From: CAYSDL01 sp964429875
Lineage (GTDB): Bacteria > Fidelibacterota > Marinisomatia > SCGC-AAA003-L08 > D37C17
Reading direction: 5' to 3'
Assembly (NCBI GenBank): GCA_964429875.1
Contig: CAYSDL010000005.1
Span: 1-49,394, forward strand
Length of the DNA: 49,394 nucleotides
Of this stretch, positions 17,881 to 25,394 are shown one piece after another. Both the position numbers and the translations under genes were made by a program. The notes under the pieces are model-generated. The model was not told the DNA's origin and searched no databases. It saw only the letters and a program-made list of their open reading frames with translations. The stretch's first letter is position 1; every line of letters begins with the position of its first letter.

Positions 17881-19045
17881 TTGAATGATACTTTTTTAAT
17901 TTATTTAAAAAGATTCCGCCCCACCCAACCATATTACCAATACCAACAACTAAATATTTATTTAGATTAATGATACAGTTAACTACCTCATCCTCTGTTG
18001 AGGACATATTGAACGTTATTAATTTAATTTTGTTATTATATTTATTTAATAATGAATTAATATTATCACCACGAACTATTAATAAATCAGGTTTAATTTC
18101 TTTGTGTATTAAATTTATTAATTGAATTGTACGGTACCTTCTATCATTGCGAGTATTTAAAAAAATACATTTCTTATTATTATTTTTTTCTTTTATTAAA
18201 CGCCACACTTTTAATGTAGAATCAGGATCATTTGCTGCAAACCCACTAACAAATTGATTTTTTTTATTTCCATTCACAATATCCCACACACTCAATGCAC
18301 CTGGGTCTGGGTTTGTTTTCAACATGCCTTTTAATGCAACTTCTTTTTTTATTCCTAAATTTTGACAAACATTAAGAGCTAGTTGAATATTTTCGGGGTG
18401 TTCTAAAAAAGGAAATTTTTCAAGGTATTTCTTTGAAATTTTTATCGAAGATGCATTTTCTATTTTTGAGTTTCTTGATGCAGCAATATTTTTGAAAACA
18501 TTATAATGTTTATCTTCAGAAGTTACCACTTTTGAATTAAATGGAATTGTATTACCTATAGAAGAAGCTATTTGATTGCTGGTTATCCCCATTTCATCTA
18601 AATGATCCCTTCTTACATTTGTAATCACTCCTAATGTTGACCTTACAATCCTATGTTCAGATATCCATTGATATTGAGGGTTTACTGCCATGCATTCTAT
18701 AACTAATGCGTCAATAGATTTTTTTGCAAAATATCTAATTAATTTGATTTGCTCTCCAATCGAGGCACTCCTCAATCTATGCAAACCAATATCTTTTCCT
18801 TTATCGCTTATAATTCTTGGAGTTGTGCCTGTTGTTTTAGCAAAAGTTCTAAGGCCACCTTCTCTAAGACCTGAGGCAATTAGTCTAACAACACTTGACT
18901 TCCCTCTTATTCCATTTACATGAATTCGTATTGGTATATTTGAAATTGAATTTTTGTGCAAGAAGATTTCAACGATTCCTAACATAAGGATTGAAAAAAT
19001 TATTATAACTAGAATTACAATTGAAATTATATTGATATCAATCAT
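17873..19045 (-). CDS. pgsB: Poly-gamma-glutamate synthase PgsB/CapB (Mur-ligase-like amide ligase)
   Basis: The 390-residue protein has an N-terminal membrane helix (about 5-27) followed by a Mur-ligase-like ATP-binding domain. The nucleotide-binding motif is VNGIRGKSSVVRLIASGL and is followed by TFAKTTGTTPRII. Further family blocks are ALVIECMAVNPQYQWISEH, GVITNVRRDHLDEMG, FVSGFAANDPDST and NTRNDRRYRT. PgsB activates the gamma-carboxylate of glutamate with ATP and extends the poly-gamma-glutamate chain at the inner membrane, together with PgsC. No CapA (PgsA) or CapD homologue is seen in the window, so the export/attachment part must differ. It lies 13 bases downstream of the first C25/dockerin gene. 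Confidence 0.95.
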   Translation of the reverse strand: MIDINIISIVILVIIIFSILMLGIVEIFLHKNSISNIPIRIHVNGIRGKSSVVRLIASGLREGGLRTFAKTTGTTPRIISDKGKDIGLHRLRSASIGEQIKLIRYFAKKSIDALVIECMAVNPQYQWISEHRIVRSTLGVITNVRRDHLDEMGITSNQIASSIGNTIPFNSKVVTSEDKHYNVFKNIAASRNSKIENASSIKISKKYLEKFPFLEHPENIQLALNVCQNLGIKKEVALKGMLKTNPDPGALSVWDIVNGNKKNQFVSGFAANDPDSTLKVWRLIKEKNNNKKCIFLNTRNDRRYRTIQLINLIHKEIKPDLLIVRGDNINSLLNKYNNKIKLITFNMSSTEDEVVNCIINLNKYLVVGIGNMVGWGGIFLNKLKKYHSNV

Positions 19046-19058
19046 TTAATAAAAATAT

Positions 19059-22000
19059 TTATCCCTGATCTAAAATAACATTAATAATTTGTATAATATC
19101 TAATATATTTATATTCCCATTACTATCCATATCTGACATATAAACACCCATGGAATCAAGCAACTCTATGTTAACTATATGACTAACTATTAAAACTATA
19201 TCAAGAACATTAACTTCTCCATCTTGATTTGCATCACCCATCATTGTTGCAACAGGTTGTCTTGTTGTAATAAATATTGCCGTTTCATCTGATAAAGGCA
19301 TAGAAGCAACTGGATATTCATTATTAAAAGTGTATTGTAAACCAACATCTGATAAATGATTTTCTAAACCAACTGTTGAATACCCTCCATGTGTACCACC
19401 CCAGCTATAACTTCCTTGAGAGGTATTATTAAATACTTTATACTGAATTTTTATTTCATTATCACCTGTTGGAGTTAGAGAGGTGTTATCATATAATATA
19501 ACTTGAAATGTTTCAATATCATTATTATTGTATGTTCTCATTTCAGACCATTCTATTATAAAGTAGTTATCTCCAGTATATTTATAAATTTCAGCATTTG
19601 AAGTTGTTTTTAAATCATCCCAAAATGCTGCTAGCATAGGTGAAGGACCTCCTGCACCAGGAATAGGATAATTTCTAAATGATTCAAGAATAGATGCTCC
19701 AAATGACAACCATCCATTTGTATTTACAGTTACTTGGTCATAAGTAACTCCATAAAATGTAAAAGGAAAAGGCAGATCTACTACTAAAGAACTATTTGAA
19801 ATATTGTTTCCATTACCACTATCACTCATATTCAATTCAATCCCTTGTCCTCCAAAATCATTATCTATTTCCATCCAATCATAAAATGGGGAGAGACTAT
19901 AACCTAGATCTCCTGAATCATATATATAATAACCATATTCATCTGGACCAAGAGGATCTACCTGAGAAGCATGTCCAACATTAAGATTAAACATAATATT
20001 TTGATCATAACCATTAGAGCTGTTTACGTTTGCATTCATATTAACAATAGAACCATTAATAGTATTTTCATCTACATACAAATATAAATTAGAAGAAATA
20101 GATGAACCAACTATTTGGCCAGGTAAAATCGTACCAAAACTTGTTTGAGAATTAATAATATCAACCATATAACCAGAAGGAAGCAATTCCAAGTTAACAT
20201 CATCAATTGGTATATCTCCATTATTTTTTAAAAATATTCTAAAATATGAATACTCATTAGGGTTTAACTCAATATTATCAATCAATTGAATATGATCTAC
20301 AGTAAGTAAACCAGCCTCAACATTTAAATTTATAATTGATTCCCATAAATTATTATTAGAATCAGATATTAATAACCTTGTATCTAAATTATCAATACTA
20401 GTTGTATTTGCATCTAATTGTACTATAAAATATAACAATCCATTTGAAGTTTCGCCCGATGTAAGTCCACCATATTGATTAATATTATTTATTATATTTA
20501 AATTTTCCGACTCAGAGGAAAGCACAGCTTGAACATCATTAATAAAATCACTGCCTAAATTAATAAGTGGAATTTCTAATTTAACAGTTTCTCCAGGATT
20601 TAATATACCATCATTATTCCCAACAACTAGCTCATCTAATTCATTATCAATTATATTTATTAAATCATGATCAACATTAACAATTGGACCTGATGATGAA
20701 ATATAAAATGAATCTTCTATTGGTTTACAATTCTTTTTTGTTGCAGTAAGCAAAACTTCTCCCGAAAAATTATATTCAAGATCTATAGTAACAAATCCAT
20801 TAGAATTAGTTTTTCTTGAAGTGAAAATCTCATCATTTCCTTTCAATAATGTTACTTTTACATCTTCAACAGGATCACCATTTTCATCTTCAATTTGGAT
20901 ATCAATAAAATTTGTACCAAAAGAAATTTCTTGATTGAAATTTGCATTAATAATTTTTGGAGTATCTGTCCATAAATGTAAAGCAGGATCTCCCATTAAA
21001 TTATTCCAATGTGAAAAAATACTTACATTGTTATTTGGATCTGAAGGATAAGTCCATAATAAAGACAAACGGCCATTTGCCATTGCACCTCCTGCATACA
21101 TTAAGTTTTTTGGGAAAATTCCATCATAAATACCCATATTTACAATATTATTAAACATAGTGTGAGTGCCTGTTGTTGCTGTTCCTATTGCAGCTACTGC
21201 GCCTTTAGGATTAGAGGTAGATCCTGCTCTAAATAACGACTCTGACAAGGAAGTTCCATTATAGTCTCCTGTTCCACATGTAATAAAGACCGCAAAAGGA
21301 TTCATATATCCATTATTAGCTCCATTTATATTTGAGGTTCCAAAACCACTGGATCCATAATATCCTCTATAATTCATATAAAGGCAACCATCTTCAAGTT
21401 GATTTTCCATCCAACTTGAATAGCTGCCATTACCATAATTTCCATTTATATCTTCAAATCCATATGAATCTAAAATATTTCCTATATATTCATTTGTAAT
21501 AACAGTAGACCATCCTGATGATGAAGGATCACCACAAAGCGCACCTCTTTCATACCAATCATCATTAATTTGAGTTAAATACGTTGCTTTTTCATATACT
21601 AAAGTTTTATTAATTACATTAGATAAATCACCAGTTGAATTGACTGAAATTCTCCCTATATAAACTTCAGGTAGTAAATCATCGCCATCAAGTAAAGAAT
21701 AAGGCATATCACCCGGACCATAATACCCTGACCAGCTCTCAGTAAAATAATCTATTGCATAACTTCCTCCCGTATCTCCAATCAAACCTACTATTTCAGG
21801 TGGGTTTTCCAAAGTTTCATACAAATTTTGTATATAGCTTTTTATAGATGATGCATTAGAACCCGTTTCTGATGTAGTAGCAGTATAAACAATATACCCA
21901 GTTTTATGTCTCCAATCAATAAGCTCCTGTACATAAGAATTGTTTATTGAAGTTCCTCCACATATATATAAAATTGCAGGATGTTGGTAATCTTCTTCTC

Positions 22001-22580
22001 TTGATGAAGGTTCATAATTTATTATTAAATCCTGATATAGGGGTTCAAAAGCTTTTGATATTTTTGTTTGTTGATAATCCCTATGTTGCTCATATGGAAT
22101 CTCTTCTATAATTACATCAACATTATTATAAATTTCAGCAGCTCCAGAGACTAAATCTATTTTAAAAGGATAAAAAGTGATTTGTCTTATAACAACTCCT
22201 CTAAAAATCATGGGGTCAGAAATAATAAGATTTTTATCCGGATAATATTGCCCTGTTGTATTTATTTTCATTTCTTCAGTTATAAAAATATTTTCCTCAG
22301 AAAATGAGCTATCTACTTCATAACTCACCAAAATATCTACACCATCTTTAACCTGATAAAACATTGATTGAGATGGAATATGAGAAGTGTCCTCTAAATT
22401 TAATGATTCATCTATTAAAAATTTCATACCACCAATTTCTTTAGCATTAATAGATTCATTTATAAAGTTCAATTTCAATTTATCATTTTGTTTTGAAACA
22501 ATATTGAAACTTTCTTTATTAAATCCAAAAGAAATTGATAAGAAAAATAAACAAAAGATTAATTTAATTTTGAAATTCAT
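19059..22580 (-). CDS. Secreted C25 (gingipain-family) protein with C-terminal dockerin, first gene of pgs operon
   Basis: I place the start at ATG 22580 (1173 residues), which opens directly into a signal peptide (MNFKIKLIFCLFFLSISFG); an upstream frame to 22616 would add 12 residues. A propeptide-like region (about 20-190) precedes the C25 domain (about 195-560), with nucleophile Cys435 in FITCGTGDYNG. The expected catalytic His region reads NYRGYYGSSG, with no His between it and the Cys. Ig-like (about 570-670) and CARDB-like (about 680-890) regions, a nidogen-like module (about 900-1100, with VNTNGWLSFG) and a dockerin (DANQDGEVNVLD, DMDSNGNINILD) follow. It shares this layout with the C25 gene at the other end of the array. 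Protease, pseudo-protease and sortase-like roles are all possible. Confidence 0.85.
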   Translation of the reverse strand: MNFKIKLIFCLFFLSISFGFNKESFNIVSKQNDKLKLNFINESINAKEIGGMKFLIDESLNLEDTSHIPSQSMFYQVKDGVDILVSYEVDSSFSEENIFITEEMKINTTGQYYPDKNLIISDPMIFRGVVIRQITFYPFKIDLVSGAAEIYNNVDVIIEEIPYEQHRDYQQTKISKAFEPLYQDLIINYEPSSREEDYQHPAILYICGGTSINNSYVQELIDWRHKTGYIVYTATTSETGSNASSIKSYIQNLYETLENPPEIVGLIGDTGGSYAIDYFTESWSGYYGPGDMPYSLLDGDDLLPEVYIGRISVNSTGDLSNVINKTLVYEKATYLTQINDDWYERGALCGDPSSSGWSTVITNEYIGNILDSYGFEDINGNYGNGSYSSWMENQLEDGCLYMNYRGYYGSSGFGTSNINGANNGYMNPFAVFITCGTGDYNGTSLSESLFRAGSTSNPKGAVAAIGTATTGTHTMFNNIVNMGIYDGIFPKNLMYAGGAMANGRLSLLWTYPSDPNNNVSIFSHWNNLMGDPALHLWTDTPKIINANFNQEISFGTNFIDIQIEDENGDPVEDVKVTLLKGNDEIFTSRKTNSNGFVTIDLEYNFSGEVLLTATKKNCKPIEDSFYISSSGPIVNVDHDLINIIDNELDELVVGNNDGILNPGETVKLEIPLINLGSDFINDVQAVLSSESENLNIINNINQYGGLTSGETSNGLLYFIVQLDANTTSIDNLDTRLLISDSNNNLWESIINLNVEAGLLTVDHIQLIDNIELNPNEYSYFRIFLKNNGDIPIDDVNLELLPSGYMVDIINSQTSFGTILPGQIVGSSISSNLYLYVDENTINGSIVNMNANVNSSNGYDQNIMFNLNVGHASQVDPLGPDEYGYYIYDSGDLGYSLSPFYDWMEIDNDFGGQGIELNMSDSGNGNNISNSSLVVDLPFPFTFYGVTYDQVTVNTNGWLSFGASILESFRNYPIPGAGGPSPMLAAFWDDLKTTSNAEIYKYTGDNYFIIEWSEMRTYNNNDIETFQVILYDNTSLTPTGDNEIKIQYKVFNNTSQGSYSWGGTHGGYSTVGLENHLSDVGLQYTFNNEYPVASMPLSDETAIFITTRQPVATMMGDANQDGEVNVLDIVLIVSHIVNIELLDSMGVYMSDMDSNGNINILDIIQIINVILDQG

Positions 22581-22606
22581 AATTAGTATTTTTTCCATTT
22601 TTAAAG

Positions 22607-22635
22607 TTAATACCAAAACTATTTCTTCTGGTAAA
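22607..22635 (-). promoter_or_regulatory. Candidate promoter of the pgs/dockerin operon
   Basis: On the minus strand TTTACC (22635-22630) and TATTAA (22612-22607) are spaced by 17 bases, each a 4/6 match to sigma-70 boxes. Transcription would begin near 22600, just ahead of the ATG at 22580, which would exclude the longer reading from 22616. In AT-rich sequence such matches are weak evidence. Confidence 0.25.
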
Positions 22636-22715
22636 TATTGTTTGTATCAAGATGTAAATTTATCAAATAAATTTAATTATTTATTAAAGAAAGTTTATAT
22701 TCTATAATAACAATC

Positions 22716-22759
22716 AAAAAAACCAGCAATTTCATAGCTAATATTTAGCTGGTTTTTTT
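22716..22759. terminator. Bidirectional Rho-independent-type hairpin between divergent operons
   Basis: Seven A, CCAGC, a 20-base loop, GCTGG and seven T form a perfect 12-bp inverted repeat (22716-22727 with 22748-22759), so either strand shows a stem followed by a U-tract. It lies between the divergent pgs and pilus operons, where no gene ends. It may insulate the two promoters or end a short untranslated RNA. Confidence 0.65.
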
Positions 22760-22855
22760 GTTACAAATAGTAATATTAGAATAATAAAATTAGACCTAAA
22801 TTATTGCATCTAACTTACAACATACTTTTAAATATAAAATAAATGGGGAGAAATA

Positions 22856-23302
22856 ATGTTTTTTAACAATATCAAAAAAAGAATAACTGAGGGATTTACA
22901 TTAGTTGAAATATTGATTGTTGTTGTCATTATTGGAATATTGGCAGCTGTAGCAATTCCAACATATTTTCAATATGTAGAAAGAGGATATGCATCAGATG
23001 CTAAAGTTCAAATTAAAAATATATTAGAAAATGCAAAGTTATATTATTCTGAGAATGATGAATTTCCTGAAGATGTTAAAATAATGAATGAAGAAGGATA
23101 TGCAAACGTTCCGGAGTCTACATTAAGAAAATGGAATTTTACACTTGACCTAGCTTATGAGTCAACAACAGGGCTAACAGGCACGGTTACTGCTGAAAGT
23201 CTTGAAGAAATGAAAGGTGGTGCAGGAAAAGTACTTCTTTATGATGTCACTACAGGTAAATTCATGGGATATGGAACAAATGAAGAGCTTAGTGGGCAAT
23301 AA
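22856..23302 (+). CDS. pilA: Major type IV pilin (PilA/PilE-like)
   Basis: The 148-residue prepilin has a short leader ending in Gly13 and the conserved mature start FTLVEILIVVVIIGILAAVA (Phe N-terminus, Glu5), then the pilin alpha1 helix and a small beta domain of about 115 residues. No disulfide pair is present. GGGGAG precedes the ATG by five bases, a strong ribosome site for the first and presumably most expressed gene of the pilus operon. The leader is cut and the Phe N-methylated by PilD, whose gene closes the operon. Being first and closest in form to a type IVa major pilin, it is likely the fibre subunit. Confidence 0.9.
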   Translation: MFFNNIKKRITEGFTLVEILIVVVIIGILAAVAIPTYFQYVERGYASDAKVQIKNILENAKLYYSENDEFPEDVKIMNEEGYANVPESTLRKWNFTLDLAYESTTGLTGTVTAESLEEMKGGAGKVLLYDVTTGKFMGYGTNEELSGQ

Positions 23303-23305
23303 ATC

Positions 23306-24361
23306 ATGGCAGATATTAATGAATTATTAAAGTATTCCTTAGAGTCTGGGGCCTCAGATTTGCATTTAAGTGTAGGTTCGATTCCTATGGTTAGAATTCA
23401 TGGAACGATGAAAAAACTTCAATTGCCTGAACTTGATTTAGACACAATGATCAAAATCAAGGATTCCGTTCTAAATGATAATCAAAAACAAATATTTGAT
23501 GAAAAACTTGAAATTGATTTTTCTACAGCTTTAGAAAACAAAGGTAGATTTCGTGTAAACTTCTTCAATCAAATAAATGGCATGTCTGCAGTATTTAGAA
23601 CTATACCTTCAGAAATTAAAAGTACAGAAGAATTAGGTATTCCTCCAATCATGAATCAACTTTCAATGAAGGAGAAAGGATTGATTTTATTAACTGGACC
23701 TACAGGAAGCGGGAAATCAACAACTCTTGCTGCAATGATTGATCATATCAATGAGAACAAATCATGTCATATAATTACAATAGAAGATCCTGTTGAATAT
23801 TTTCATTACTCTAAAAACTCACTTATAAACCAGAGAGAATTAGGACAATCTACACATTCTTTTTCTAATGCTCTAAGATCCTCACTTAGAGAAGATCCAG
23901 ATGTAATTCTTGTTGGAGAAATGAGAGACTTAGAAACTATTCAACTTGCATTAACAGCTGCTGAAACAGGCCATTTAGTTTTATCTACACTCCATACATC
24001 AAGTGCAGTTAAAACAATTGATAGAATAATTGATGTTTTTCCGTCAGGCCAGAAATCTCAAATTAGGTCTATGCTCTCTGAAAGCTTGGAAGCAGTAATT
24101 GCCCAAAAATTATTACAAAATAAAGATAGAAATGGTAGGGTCCCAGCTTCAGAAATAATGATAGCAAATGATGCTGTTAGAAATCTTATTAGAGAAGACA
24201 AAATATATCAAATCCCAACCTTGATTCAATCTGGCGGTCAAGATGGTATGCAGAGTTTAGATCAAGATCTCCAAAGATTAGTTGGCCGCGGATTAATTGA
24301 TAGAAATGATGCTTCAAAAGTTGCTGATAATAAAGAAATCTTTGAAAAAGGTGTTTTTTGA
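23306..24361 (+). CDS. pilT: Pilus retraction ATPase PilT
   Basis: The 351-residue cytoplasmic hexameric ATPase powers pilus depolymerisation. It has PilT-type motifs in order: an N-terminal PAS-like domain with SGASDLHLSVGSIPMVRIHG (about 13-32), Walker A LTGPTGSGKSTT (about 129-140), the Asp box IITIEDPVEYF, Walker B PDVILVGEMRDLET and the His box TGHLVLSTLHTSSA. The C-terminal region includes AQKLL and EIMIANDAVRNLIRE, close to the AIRNLIRE signature of PilT. It follows the pilin by 3 bases. A separate extension ATPase (pilB) is encoded later in the operon. Confidence 0.95.
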   Translation: MADINELLKYSLESGASDLHLSVGSIPMVRIHGTMKKLQLPELDLDTMIKIKDSVLNDNQKQIFDEKLEIDFSTALENKGRFRVNFFNQINGMSAVFRTIPSEIKSTEELGIPPIMNQLSMKEKGLILLTGPTGSGKSTTLAAMIDHINENKSCHIITIEDPVEYFHYSKNSLINQRELGQSTHSFSNALRSSLREDPDVILVGEMRDLETIQLALTAAETGHLVLSTLHTSSAVKTIDRIIDVFPSGQKSQIRSMLSESLEAVIAQKLLQNKDRNGRVPASEIMIANDAVRNLIREDKIYQIPTLIQSGGQDGMQSLDQDLQRLVGRGLIDRNDASKVADNKEIFEKGVF

Positions 24362-24822
24362 TTTCTATGCCTTCTGCAGTTAAATATTTTAATGGTTTTA
24401 CATTAATTGAGACTCTTGTTGGAGTACTTCTTACTGCAGCAATCTGCTCAGCACTATTTTTAGGAATAACACAGACAAAACTTTATTTAGAGTCAATTAG
24501 AATAAAAGAAAAGGCATTTGAAGAATTGAAAAATTGGACAAATGAGTGGAAAAGCATGGTAGCTGCTGGAGTTAAAGAGGATTATAGTGGAGGGCCTTCT
24601 GAAGGAGTCAAAGTTATCTTAAAAAAAGATTCCAGAGGAAATTCAATTATTGAAGGGAAATTATACAAAGATATTTCTAAAGCCTCCTCATCTGGTCAAT
24701 ACTCTATATTTTACAATATAAATACTTACATTGTTTGGGAAGTTAATAATTTCTTCTTTAAAAGTTCGAAACTCGACACTATAAGATTTAACACTTACCA
24801 AATTAAATTTCACATACAATGA
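24358..24822 (+). CDS. Minor pilin-like protein (PilV/PilI type)
   Basis: The 154-residue prepilin-like protein has a leader of about 13 residues ending in Gly and the mature start FTLIETLVGVLLTAAICSAL. The start is TTG at 24358, overlapping the pilT stop by 4 bases and well spaced from AAAGGTG; an ATG at 24367 is the alternative. The soluble part is short and Cys-free. Position right after pilT and before another prepilin suggests a minor pilin of the tip/priming complex. Assignment among PilV, PilI or FimT is not possible from sequence. Confidence 0.8.
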   Translation: MISMPSAVKYFNGFTLIETLVGVLLTAAICSALFLGITQTKLYLESIRIKEKAFEELKNWTNEWKSMVAAGVKEDYSGGPSEGVKVILKKDSRGNSIIEGKLYKDISKASSSGQYSIFYNINTYIVWEVNNFFFKSSKLDTIRFNTYQIKFHIQ

Positions 24823-25394
24823 TAAAAAATAACTCATATTATGAAGGATTTACTTTAACAGAAATGTTAGTGAATATTTTAATAATTTCATCTCTAACAT
24901 TTTCAATGATGTTTGTTTTTTATCAAATACAAATAGATTTCGATATTGAGCAAAATAGAACTGAGGTAACTAACTATGCAAATAGAGTATTAGATGATAT
25001 CTCAAATGATTTAATGTCTTCATACAAAGTAAATAACAGGCCTATAGGCAATACAACTAGCATGCAATTACATTATTTAAATACAAATGAGATTACTAGA
25101 ATTTGGGTTAATTCAAATTATGGATTTTATAAAAACAATCATCCAATGTACAATTACTACCCAAAGGATGGACAAAATAGAACTAAATTTAATATTTCGA
25201 GGTTTGATTTACATGAACCTACTTTTAAAGCCGGGGATATTTTTTCATCAACGGCCAATATGGCAAGAGATGCTTCATATGAATTAGAACTGGAAATAGA
25301 TTTATTTGATAGATCAAATAATAAAATAGAAACATTAAAGTTTAATCGTTTAGTTTTTTCTGCAAATAAATATTTATACAATATAAACTCATGA
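24819..25394 (+). CDS. Minor pilin-like protein (PilW/PilJ type)
   Basis: The 191-residue prepilin-like protein has the short leader MIKNNSYYEG and a mature start FTLTEMLVNILIISSLTFSM. The soluble domain (about 45-191) has a pattern like PilW/GspJ minor pseudopilins, with an early segment RVLDDISNDLMSSY. ATGA overlap with the preceding gene (24819-24822) and with the next gene (25391-25394) indicates translational coupling. It probably joins the pilus tip complex with its neighbours. Confidence 0.8.
   Translation: MIKNNSYYEGFTLTEMLVNILIISSLTFSMMFVFYQIQIDFDIEQNRTEVTNYANRVLDDISNDLMSSYKVNNRPIGNTTSMQLHYLNTNEITRIWVNSNYGFYKNNHPMYNYYPKDGQNRTKFNISRFDLHEPTFKAGDIFSSTANMARDASYELELEIDLFDRSNNKIETLKFNRLVFSANKYLYNINS

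Noticed and set aside
22703..22760. Small RNA gene from the TATAAT at 22703 to the hairpin
   Set aside because: The start would be right at the base of the hairpin, leaving a transcript of about 45 bases that is nothing but the terminator; not supported without expression data.
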